Positions 1 through 5,252 of a stretch of 14,415 nucleotides of DNA are shown piece by piece. Within the stretch, counting starts at the first letter, position 1. Each line of letters opens with the position of its first letter. This DNA is from a bacterium (GTDB lineage: Bacteria; BMS3Abin14): positions 8,779-23,193 of the forward strand of contig JARGFV010000032.1 in NCBI GenBank assembly GCA_029210545.1. Reading direction: 5' to 3'. The position numbers and the translations under genes were made by a program. The notes under the pieces are model-generated. The model did no database searches. It saw nothing but the letters and a program-made list of their open reading frames with translations, and was not told the origin of the DNA.

Positions 1-20
1 AGGCGGGGTTGAGCGGACAT

Positions 21-144
21 AGTCACGAGAGGAGTTTTTCGTTCCGGCAAGGCGACTTAGGAGTGAGCGCGGAGGCATACTTTAGTATTCCGCACAAGCG
101 AACGACTCAGCAACGCCGCCGGAACGGAAAAGAACCTCGTGACT
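21..144. repeat. Large nested inverted repeat (about 124 nt), possible structured RNA or non-autonomous mobile element
   Basis: The two outer arms are exact complements: AGTCACGAG (21-29) with CTCGTGACT (136-144). Moving inward, 35-47 pairs with 119-131 over 13 positions including one G-T wobble, GGCG (51-54) pairs with CGCC (114-117), GAGT (61-64) with ACTC (105-108), GCGGA (69-73) with TCCGC (89-93), and ATAC (77-80) with GTAT (85-88) around a TTTA tip. The whole segment is therefore one long rod with small bulges. No convincing protein is encoded. It could be a MITE or REP-like dispersed unit, or the end of an element lying upstream of the window; the sequence alone does not decide. The structure is seen directly; the identity is inference. 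Confidence 0.6.
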
Positions 145-157
145 AGTCCGGGCTAGT
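142..157. repeat. Small palindrome ACTAG-N6-CTAGT next to the large inverted repeat
   Basis: ACTAG (142-146) and CTAGT (153-157) are perfect complements around TCCGGG. The left arm shares its first three bases with the outer arm of the 21-144 element, so the two structures exclude each other at that point. It may be part of the same element boundary. Function unknown. Confidence 0.4.
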
Positions 158-169
158 ACTTAGGGAAAC

Positions 170-188
170 CCCCCGGCTTTGCCGGGGG
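170..188. terminator. Strong GC hairpin, possible terminator of an upstream transcript or REP-like unit
   Basis: CCCCCGGC (170-177) and GCCGGGGG (181-188) form a perfect 8-bp stem with a TTT loop. The following bases are TATATGACTC, which lack a real T-run, so efficient Rho-independent termination is doubtful. It separates the 21-157 element from the his operon. It could insulate the operon, or be a REP-type palindrome belonging to the same repeat cluster. Confidence 0.4.
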
Positions 189-241
189 TATATGACTCTG
201 CTCGGTTTGGAAGTTTGCCTGATTAAAAGCATAAAATTCAT

Positions 242-270
242 GAAAACGATCAGCTCAGATGATCGTTTTC
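242..270 (+). promoter_or_regulatory. Perfect 10-bp hairpin directly before the hisB ribosome-binding site
   Basis: GAAAACGATC (242-251) and GATCGTTTTC (261-270) are perfect reverse complements around a 9-nt loop. The right arm ends immediately before AGGGAGG (271-277), the Shine-Dalgarno sequence of hisB. It could be an operator for a dimeric regulator or an mRNA structure that influences ribosome access. No run of histidine codons and no T-tract is visible, so a classical his leader-peptide attenuator is not supported. The A/T-rich stretch just upstream (221-240, containing TAAAAT) may hold the promoter, but no well-spaced -35 box was found. Confidence 0.45.
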
Positions 271-282
271 AGGGAGGTAAGG

Positions 283-873
283 ATGAGGAAAGGTGAGGTG
301 GTCCGTGAGACCAGGGAGACCAGGATCACCCTTGCCCTTACGCTGGACGGGCAGGGAACAGCCGACGTTTCCACCGGTGTGGGTTTTCTTGACCACATGC
401 TGGAGCTTTTCGCCCGCCACGGTCTGTTCGACCTGGCGGTCAGCGCCCGTGGAGATCTCGAGGTGGACGCCCACCACACTGTGGAAGACGTCGGGATCTG
501 CCTGGGCCTTGCCGTACGGGACGCGCTGGGTTCAGCAGAGGGGATCCGCCGTTACGGCTGGGTGGTCCTCCCCATGGACGAAGCTCTCGCCACTGTGGCC
601 CTGGACCTGGGAGGACGACCCTACCTCGCAGTAGACCTGCCCACCCTCGACGGTGAGATGGGCGGGTTTGCCATGGAGCTGCTGCCCGAGTTCTTCCAGG
701 CCTTCTGCGGCAACGCTGGAGCAAACCTTCACATCAGAGTAGACGCGGGCCGCAACCGGCACCACATCGCGGAGGCCATTTTCAAGGCGTTCGCACGCGC
801 CCTGGACCAGGCGGTGACCCACGATCCAAGGGTGAAGGGTGTGCCCTCGACCAAGGGCCGGATCGGAGAGTGA
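283..873 (+). CDS. hisB: Imidazoleglycerol-phosphate dehydratase (HisB, monofunctional)
   Basis: HisB dehydrates imidazole glycerol phosphate to imidazole acetol phosphate in cytosolic histidine synthesis. The 196-residue product has the usual length of a dehydratase without the histidinol-phosphatase domain found in enterobacterial HisB. Visible signatures are [14 protein letters not shown] (34-47), the metal-binding HHTVED at 64-69 and its duplicate counterpart HHIAEA at 160-165, and the C-terminal VPSTKG. The two HHxxxE motifs are the manganese ligands of this repeat-fold enzyme. I chose ATG 283 because AGGGAGG lies 5-7 nt upstream and the protein then begins at the family's normal point; an in-frame ATG at 259 lies inside the upstream hairpin and has no ribosome-binding site. 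Its stop overlaps the hisH GTG start. It is the first his gene in the window. Confidence 0.96.
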   Translation: MRKGEVVRETRETRITLALTLDGQGTADVSTGVGFLDHMLELFARHGLFDLAVSARGDLEVDAHHTVEDVGICLGLAVRDALGSAEGIRRYGWVVLPMDEALATVALDLGGRPYLAVDLPTLDGEMGGFAMELLPEFFQAFCGNAGANLHIRVDAGRNRHHIAEAIFKAFARALDQAVTHDPRVKGVPSTKGRIGE

Positions 874-1526
874 CGCCCGCCGGCAGCCGGAATAAGCCCA
901 CCGTGGTCGTCGTCGATTACGGGATGGGCAACCTGAGGAGCGCCCAGAAAGGGCTCGAGAAGGCCGGGGTTCGGGCAGTGGTCTCCGGCGACCCGGGTGT
1001 TGTGGCCTCGGCCGACGGTGTCGTCCTTCCCGGCGTGGGCGCTTTCAAGGACTGCATGGACAACCTGCGATCATCCGGGCTGGTCAAACCGGTGCTGGAC
1101 GCCATTGCCGCTGACAGGCCCTTTCTGGGGATCTGCCTTGGGATGCAGCTTATGCTGTCCGTGAGCGAGGAGTTCGGGATGCACGAGGGGCTTGGCGTCG
1201 TTCCCGGCAGGGTTGTGCGGTTTCCTTCGGGCCAGGGGCGCAAGGTGCCCCACATGGGATGGAACCGGCTGCACCTGGCCGGCCAGAGCCCCCTTTTCCA
1301 GGGCGTTCCGGAGGGGTCTTTCTTCTACTTTGTGCATTCATACTACGCCGTACCCGAGGACGACTCGGTGGTGGGAGGGTGGACCGATTACGGAGTGAGG
1401 TTCTGCTCGGCCATCTCTCGCGGTCGGCTGTTCGCCACCCAGTTTCACCCCGAGAAGAGCCACAGGCACGGACTGAAGATCCTTGAGAACTTCAGCCGCA
1501 TCGTGGCTGATCACAAGGAGGGATAG
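870..1526 (+). CDS. hisH: Imidazole glycerol phosphate synthase, glutamine amidotransferase subunit (HisH)
   Basis: HisH hydrolyses glutamine and channels ammonia to HisF, where PRFAR is converted to imidazole glycerol phosphate and AICAR. The 218-residue protein is a class I glutamine amidotransferase: the oxyanion-strand loop PGVGAF is at 54-59, the nucleophile is Cys89 in GICLGMQ, and His193/Glu195 in QFHPEKSH complete the triad. Translation starts at GTG 870, whose GTGA overlaps the hisB stop, which suggests coupled translation. About ten residues precede the first beta strand, slightly more than usual, but no later start fits as well. The stop at 1524-1526 touches the hisA ATG directly. 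All catalytic residues are present. Confidence 0.95.
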   Translation: MTPAGSRNKPTVVVVDYGMGNLRSAQKGLEKAGVRAVVSGDPGVVASADGVVLPGVGAFKDCMDNLRSSGLVKPVLDAIAADRPFLGICLGMQLMLSVSEEFGMHEGLGVVPGRVVRFPSGQGRKVPHMGWNRLHLAGQSPLFQGVPEGSFFYFVHSYYAVPEDDSVVGGWTDYGVRFCSAISRGRLFATQFHPEKSHRHGLKILENFSRIVADHKEG

Positions 1527-2267
1527 ATGCTGATTCTGCCGGCCATCGACCTGAAGGGAGGCAAGTGTGTTCGCCTCTACCAGGGAGACATGGGAACGGC
1601 CAAGATATATTCGGATTCACCGGAGGAAACAGCGCTGAGGTGGCAGAACATGGGGGCGAAGATGCTCCATGTTGTGGACCTTGACGGCGCCATGGCCGGT
1701 GAACCGCGGAACCTTGGGGCCATCTCGAGGATACTCCAGGCTGTTGATATCCCCATCGAGCTGGGAGGCGGGATCCGCACTGCTGCCATTGTGGAAGATT
1801 ACCTTCAGCTCGGGGTGTCCAGGGTGATCCTCGGTACAGCCGCCTACCAGAACCGGAAAATGCCGCGCGAAATGTGCGGCGAGTTCCCGGGCCGGATAGC
1901 GGTGGGCATCGACGCCAGGGGGGGGTTCGTAGCAGTACAGGGGTGGCAGGAGGTCACGGAACTGCGCGCCATGGATCTTGCCAGGGAGCTTGAGGACGCA
2001 GGCGCCAGCCACATCATCTACACCGACATCGCACGGGACGGAGCCCTTTCCGGGCCGAACCTGGAAGCTACGGCCCAACTGGCAGAGGCGGTCTCCATCC
2101 CCGTGGTCCTTTCGGGGGGGATGCACAGCCATAAAGACCTCGCGGCGGCCGCGAAGCTCGAGGGAAAGGGGGTCAAGGCGGTGATCCTGGGCCGGTCCAT
2201 CTACGAAGGGACCATCGACCTTGTGAAGGCCATCACCGAGATCCAGAAGGAAGGCGACACCCTGTGA
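1527..2267 (+). CDS. hisA: ProFAR isomerase, phosphoribosylformimino-5-aminoimidazole carboxamide ribotide isomerase (HisA)
   Basis: HisA performs the Amadori rearrangement of ProFAR to PRFAR, the substrate of the HisF-HisH synthase encoded on both sides. The 246-residue product is a single TIM barrel of normal length. The N-terminal strand PAIDLKGG carries the catalytic Asp8; the second expected catalytic Asp is Asp129 in VGIDARGG. Phosphate-binding glycine loops are seen at ELGGGIR (78-84) and VLSGGM (194-199). The start follows the hisH stop with no spacer (TAGATG) and has a strong AAGGAGGG 4-5 nt upstream. The lack of the extra loop motifs of actinobacterial PriA argues against a bifunctional TrpF/HisA enzyme. 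Nothing is unusual. Confidence 0.95.
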   Translation: MLILPAIDLKGGKCVRLYQGDMGTAKIYSDSPEETALRWQNMGAKMLHVVDLDGAMAGEPRNLGAISRILQAVDIPIELGGGIRTAAIVEDYLQLGVSRVILGTAAYQNRKMPREMCGEFPGRIAVGIDARGGFVAVQGWQEVTELRAMDLARELEDAGASHIIYTDIARDGALSGPNLEATAQLAEAVSIPVVLSGGMHSHKDLAAAAKLEGKGVKAVILGRSIYEGTIDLVKAITEIQKEGDTL

Positions 2268-3052
2268 GCTCCGGCAGGAACGAGCTGGCCCGCAGGATCA
2301 TCCCCTGCCTGGACGTGACAGAGGGGAGGGTGGTCAAGGGTGTCCGGTTCGTGAACCTCATCGATGCCGGGGACCCGGTTGAGGTTGCCGCGGCCTATAA
2401 TGAGCAGGGCGCCGACGAGGTGACTTTCCTGGATATCACCGCCTCCTCGGACAAGAGGGAGATCATCCTGGAGGTGGTCAAAAAGACCGCCGAGACGGTG
2501 TTCATCCCCTTGACCGTGGGCGGCGGTGTGAGGACCCTGGAGAACATCCGGGACCTCCTGAAGGCCGGGGCCGACAAGGTGAGTATCAACACGGCAGCCG
2601 TGGACAGGCCCGAGTTCGTGCAGGAGGCCAGCCGGAGGTTCGGATCCCAGTGCATCGTCGTGGCCATCGATGCCAAGCGTGTTCCGGCTCGGGACAGCTC
2701 CATGGCGTGGGAGGTCTACGTTCACGGGGGTCGCACCCCGATCGGGATCGATGCGGTCGGGTGGGCGGCCCGCATGCAGGAGTACGGCGCGGGGGAGATC
2801 CTCCTGACCAGCATGGACAGGGACGGCACCAGGGACGGCTACGACCTGGAGCTCACGCGGACCATCGCGGATCGCGTGGATATCCCGGTCATCGCCTCCG
2901 GAGGGGTCGGGACCCTGGAACACCTGTACGACGGCTTCGTTCAGGGCGGCGCAAGTGCGGTCCTGGCCGCCTCCATCTTTCATTTCAAGGAGCACACGGT
3001 AGGGGAGGCAAAAGAGTACCTGGCCAGCCGTGGCGTGCCGGTGCGACTTTGA
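2264..3052 (+). CDS. hisF: Imidazole glycerol phosphate synthase, cyclase subunit (HisF)
   Basis: HisF is the TIM-barrel cyclase that uses ammonia from HisH to close the imidazole ring, releasing AICAR to purine synthesis. Catalytic aspartates correspond to Asp17 (IIPCLDV) and Asp136 (VVAIDAKR). Phosphate-binding segments include TVGGGVRT (84-91) and ASGGVGT (211-217). At 262 residues it is a few longer than typical, because translation begins at GTG 2264, overlapping the hisA stop in GTGA and adding MSSGRN before the usual N-terminus; no better start is available downstream. An unusually long segment between residues 137 and 163 ([20 protein letters not shown]) matches the extended loop seen in many proteobacterial HisF proteins. 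Confidence 0.95.
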   Translation: MSSGRNELARRIIPCLDVTEGRVVKGVRFVNLIDAGDPVEVAAAYNEQGADEVTFLDITASSDKREIILEVVKKTAETVFIPLTVGGGVRTLENIRDLLKAGADKVSINTAAVDRPEFVQEASRRFGSQCIVVAIDAKRVPARDSSMAWEVYVHGGRTPIGIDAVGWAARMQEYGAGEILLTSMDRDGTRDGYDLELTRTIADRVDIPVIASGGVGTLEHLYDGFVQGGASAVLAASIFHFKEHTVGEAKEYLASRGVPVRL

Positions 3053-3082
3053 ATTGGTGAAACGTGAAACAGGGAGCTTCAA

Positions 3083-3775
3083 TTGACTATCGATCTTACC
3101 CAGCTGAAATTCGACTCCGACGGGCTCATCCCGGCCATTGTGCAGGACGCCGACAACGGCGAGGTGCTCATGATGGCGTGGATGAACGGGGACGCTGTCA
3201 AAAAGACAGCCGAGACCGGCCTGACCCACTTTTTCTCCCGTTCCCGCCAGAAGCTGTGGCAGAAGGGGGAGTCCTCCGGCCACGTACAGACCGTCACCGA
3301 GATCCTTTTCGACTGCGACGCGGACTGTCTCCTGGTCAAGGCGCGGCAGGAGGTGGCGGCATGCCACATGGGCCACCGTTCCTGCTTCTATCGCAACCTG
3401 CTGGGGGAGGTGGTGGGCGAGGCCGTCTTTGACGCCGGTGAGGTATACGGCGACAAGGAGAGCCGGGAGATCTTCGACAGGCTGTTCGGTGTCGTCATGG
3501 ACCGGAAGAAAAACCCCTCAGAGGGCTCCTACACCGCAAAGCTGCTGGCAGGGGGCCCCGGGGCCATCGGCGGGAAGGTCATCGAGGAAGCAGGCGAGCT
3601 TGTCGGTGCTGCAGCCGGGGGTGTCCGTGAAGAGGTGATCCACGAGACGGCGGACCTCATCTACCACACGTGGGTCCTCCTAGCCGGGGCAGGCGTCTCT
3701 CCCCAGGACGTGCGGGAGGAGTTGGCGAAGAGGTTCGGGACTTCCGGCCTGGAGGAGAAAAAACAAAGGACGTAG
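3083..3775 (+). CDS. hisI: Bifunctional phosphoribosyl-AMP cyclohydrolase / phosphoribosyl-ATP pyrophosphatase (HisI-HisE fusion)
   Basis: The fused enzyme catalyses steps 2 and 3 of histidine synthesis: PR-ATP to PR-AMP (C-terminal HisE domain) and opening of the adenine ring to ProFAR (N-terminal HisI domain). In the 230 residues, HisI occupies about 1-112, with the magnesium aspartates D77, D79 and D81 and zinc cysteines C78, C94 and C101 in DCDADC and CHMGHRSC. A conserved KGESSGH segment is at 61-67. HisE covers about 125-225, with EEAGE at 168-172 and ETADLIYH at 188-195 as metal ligands of an alpha-helical MazG-like fold. Translation must start at TTG 3083, preceded by AGGGAGC (3071-3077), since no in-frame ATG or GTG fits. 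It is the last his gene before a repeat-rich gap. Confidence 0.95.
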   Translation: MTIDLTQLKFDSDGLIPAIVQDADNGEVLMMAWMNGDAVKKTAETGLTHFFSRSRQKLWQKGESSGHVQTVTEILFDCDADCLLVKARQEVAACHMGHRSCFYRNLLGEVVGEAVFDAGEVYGDKESREIFDRLFGVVMDRKKNPSEGSYTAKLLAGGPGAIGGKVIEEAGELVGAAAGGVREEVIHETADLIYHTWVLLAGAGVSPQDVREELAKRFGTSGLEEKKQRT

Positions 3776-3863
3776 GTGCGTGTGTGAGTCCGTGCGTATT
3801 GGCGAAACAGCCCGCCGCTGAGCGATTTTACGCTTAACGCACAAACGCATCTACGCACTAACG
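3771..3863. repeat. Inverted array of degenerate 8-nt units (GTGCGTnn / nnACGCAC)
   Basis: From the hisIE stop region, GTGCGT-like units recur with 8-nt spacing on the left (around 3776-3798). The complementary ACGCAC, ACGCAT and ACGCAC units recur with the same spacing on the right (3837-3858). The left arm 3771-3804 and the reverse complement of 3831-3863 agree at 23 of 34 aligned positions when I align them by eye, so a transcript could form a long imperfect hairpin around a spacer of about 26 nt. The array fills most of the gap between hisIE and the HIT gene and ends just before the latter's ribosome-binding site. Confidence 0.6.
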
Positions 3864-3880
3864 TGAGCAAAGGAGCTTTC

Positions 3881-4222
3881 ATGTCTGATTGCATCTTCTG
3901 CAGGATCGTAGCCGGGGACATCCCGGCCAAGGTGGCGTACGAGGACGACGATATCCTGGCCTTCGAGGACATCAGTCCCAAGGCTCCCGTGCACATCCTC
4001 CTCATCCCCAAACGTCACTTTGCAACCCTCAACGACCCCGAAGGTTCCGATGCACCGCTTCTTGGAAAAATGATGCTCAAGGCGGCCGAACTGGCCGGGG
4101 AAAGGCGGGTGGCCGAGGCCGGTTACCGGGTCCTGGTCAACACCAACCCCCAGGGCGGGCAGGAGGTGTTTCACCTCCACATGCACCTGCTGGGGGGACG
4201 GCAGATGGTGGGGATGGGTTAA
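3881..4222 (+). CDS. HIT (histidine triad) family nucleotide hydrolase, HinT-like
   Basis: HIT proteins of the HinT branch are cytosolic homodimers that hydrolyse purine nucleoside phosphoramidates and acyl- or aminoacyl-adenylates; the physiological substrate here cannot be read from the sequence. The 113-residue product has the family length. It opens with CIFCRIVAGDIPA (4-16), typical of the zinc-bearing HinT group, and carries the triad HLHMHLL at 98-104 (His98, His100, His102). The upstream strand PVHILLIPKRH at 36-46 is also characteristic. I chose ATG 3881 because AAAGGAG lies about 5 nt upstream; the in-frame GTG at 3863 is embedded in the repeat array and would add only a short unrelated leader. 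It may be co-transcribed with the his genes but is not a histidine enzyme. Confidence 0.93.
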   Translation: MSDCIFCRIVAGDIPAKVAYEDDDILAFEDISPKAPVHILLIPKRHFATLNDPEGSDAPLLGKMMLKAAELAGERRVAEAGYRVLVNTNPQGGQEVFHLHMHLLGGRQMVGMG

Positions 4223-4246
4223 ATCAGTCGTTTCTGACCTGGTTCT

Positions 4247-4284
4247 TCCTCCCACTTGAGGGGGGAGGATAAGAGGTGGGGGTG
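4247..4284. repeat. C/G-rich hairpin followed by GGTGGGGGTG, dispersed-repeat type
   Basis: TCCTCCC (4247-4253) pairs with GGGAGGA (4263-4269) around ACTTGAGGG, and is followed by TAAGAGGTGGGGGTG. The layout, C-rich arm, TTGAG turn, G-rich arm and trailing GTGGGGGTG, matches a short intergenic repeat type I associate with deltaproteobacterial and related genomes; that recognition is from memory and not verified. It may also act as a transcript end for the HIT gene, though there is no T-tract. Confidence 0.4.
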
Positions 4285-4367
4285 CACGGTTCTCAGCGGC
4301 AGCGCGAAGCAAGGGCAATTCTTGGCACTTCGCTCTTAGTGCCTTGTTCTATCCAAAGCTAAACCGC

Positions 4368-4395
4368 TTGATATATTTGAATTTGTTGGTATCAT
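4368..4395 (+). promoter_or_regulatory. Predicted sigma-70 promoter for rpsU, extended -10
   Basis: TTGATA (4368-4373) lies 16 nt before TATCAT (4390-4395), which is preceded by TGG, giving an extended -10 (TGn). The surrounding 4360-4400 segment is markedly A/T-rich compared with the rest of the window. Initiation near 4402 would leave a leader of about 35 nt carrying a strong GGAAGGAGGG. This is the best candidate for the start of the rpsU-yqeY transcript. Confidence 0.5.
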
Positions 4396-4436
4396 TATTC
4401 GCTGCACCAAATCCAAAGTTGGAAGGAGGGTTGTTA

Positions 4437-4634
4437 ATGCCTGGTGTAAGGGTCAGAGAAAATGAAAGCTTCGAGGGTGCCCTTCGCCGTTTCAAGAAAC
4501 AGTGTGAGAAATCAGGAATTCTCTCCGAAGTAAGGAAGCGGGAGTACTACGAGAAGCCCAGCATCCAGCGCAAGCGGAAGATCATCGCCGCGCGCAAGAA
4601 AATGGCCAAGCTGGTCAAGAAACAGACGCGATAA
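4437..4634 (+). CDS. rpsU: Small ribosomal subunit protein bS21
   Basis: bS21 is a small, very basic protein of the 30S subunit located near the 3' end of 16S rRNA and involved in initiation. The 65-residue product has the conserved start [27 protein letters not shown]-type arrangement (residues 1-27), then KREYYEKPS (36-44) and a lysine/arginine-rich tail. The start is fixed by GGAAGGAGGG (4421-4430) upstream of ATG 4437. The gene is followed after 2 nt by yqeY. In many bacteria rpsU leads the macromolecular-synthesis operon with dnaG and rpoD; here yqeY and mutS2 are interposed, an order I associate with deltaproteobacteria. Confidence 0.96.
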   Translation: MPGVRVRENESFEGALRRFKKQCEKSGILSEVRKREYYEKPSIQRKRKIIAARKKMAKLVKKQTR

Positions 4635-4636
4635 CA

Positions 4637-5083
4637 TTGAAACTCATCGATCGCATTAATGAAGATCTGAAAAGATCCATGAAAGCGAAGGACGGAACGC
4701 GAGTTTCCGTCCTTCGCTTCCTTCTGGCCTCCATCAAGAACAGGGAGATCGAGAAAAAAGGGGCTTTGGAGGAAGAGGCGGTCCTCGCCGAGGTCGCCTC
4801 CTCAGCCAAGCGGCGCAGGGAGAGCATCGAGGCCTTCCGCGAGGGAGAAAGGCCGGACCTTGTGGACAAGGAGTCGGCCGAGCTGGCTATCCTGGAAGAG
4901 TACCTCCCGGAGCAGATATCGGAAGACGAGGTCAGACGCACGGTCCTGGAAGTCGTGACCGGGATCGGCGCCAGGTCGCCAGCGGACCTTGGCAAGGTCA
5001 TGAAGGAGCTCATGCCGAAACTGCAGGGCAGGGCTGACGGCAAGCTTGTAAGCCGGATCGTCCGGGAGATCCTTTCCGACTAG
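4637..5083 (+). CDS. yqeY: GatB/YqeY domain-containing protein
   Basis: The 148-residue protein matches the YqeY family in full length: an N-terminal helical part (KLIDRINEDLKRSMKAKDGTR from residue 2 on, then VLRFLLASIKNREIEKK) and the C-terminal tRNA-binding-like helical domain shared with GatB (PEQISEDEVRRTV, and GKVMKELMPKLQGRADG). GatB uses the domain to contact tRNA in the amidotransferase; the role of free-standing YqeY is not established, though a link to tRNA or translation is usually inferred. The start is TTG 4637, two bases after the rpsU stop, giving the family-typical N-terminus. The alternative ATG 4679 would remove the first helix. Upstream Shine-Dalgarno complementarity is weak, so coupling to rpsU translation is likely. 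The stop overlaps a hairpin. Confidence 0.9.
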   Translation: MKLIDRINEDLKRSMKAKDGTRVSVLRFLLASIKNREIEKKGALEEEAVLAEVASSAKRRRESIEAFREGERPDLVDKESAELAILEEYLPEQISEDEVRRTVLEVVTGIGARSPADLGKVMKELMPKLQGRADGKLVSRIVREILSD

Positions 5084-5111
5084 GAACTTGGCAATTTGTT
5101 GGCCAAGTTCC
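5083..5111. terminator. Perfect 10-bp hairpin at the yqeY stop codon
   Basis: GGAACTTGGC (5083-5092) and GCCAAGTTCC (5102-5111) are perfect complements around AATTTGTTG; the stem begins with the last base of the TAG stop. There is no T-run afterwards (CAGTGATAG), so it is more likely a 3'-end protecting or processing structure than an efficient intrinsic terminator. Confidence 0.45.
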
Positions 5112-5124
5112 CAGTGATAGAAAA

Positions 5125-5231
5125 GTGTCGAGTCTCCCCGACACATTTCCGGGAGTTAAACGGCCCTCCGTGATCCACAGGAAAGACCGGTCCTGTATCC
5201 CTCCAGCTTTGACAGGGTCGCAAAAAGTCCG
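5125..5231 (+). repeat. Copy 1 of a dispersed element (GTGTCG hairpin, AGTTnnnCGGCC, AAAAGTCCG)
   Basis: GTGTCG (5125-5130) and CGACAC (5139-5144) form a hairpin. AGTT at 5154, CGGCC at 5161 and AAAAGTCCG at 5223 follow. The same blocks occur in the same order and orientation at 14285-14344; the first three blocks keep nearly identical spacing and the last is about 47 nt closer there. Identical hairpin arms, the shared CCC in the loop and colinear blocks indicate common origin. The copy fills the yqeY-mutS2 gap. Confidence 0.5.
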
Positions 5232-5237
5232 TCATTT
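5209..5237 (+). promoter_or_regulatory. Possible promoter upstream of mutS2 (good -35, weak -10)
   Basis: TTGACA at 5209-5214 is a consensus -35 box. Seventeen bases later the sequence is TCATTT, a poor -10. The mutS2 start lies only 15 nt further on, so a transcript from here would have an almost absent leader. The gene might alternatively be read from the rpsU promoter. Confidence 0.25.
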
Positions 5238-5252
5238 TTTCAGGCCGGGTGC

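Noticed and set aside
259-282. In-frame ATG at 259 as the hisB start
   Set aside because: It lies within the hairpin loop and lacks a ribosome-binding site, while ATG 283 has AGGGAGG at proper distance and fits the family.
200-282. Histidine leader-peptide attenuator upstream of hisB
   Set aside because: No short reading frame with consecutive His codons and no terminator with T-run was found.
2201-3376. Long antisense reading frame (391 codons) opposite hisF and hisIE
   Set aside because: It has no recognisable domain, overlaps two certain genes and is the expected by-product of high-GC codon bias.
4302-4345. Inverted repeats GCGAAG/CTTCGC and GGCAC/GTGCC before the rpsU promoter
   Set aside because: Only 5-6 bp each and mutually overlapping; not distinguishable from chance.
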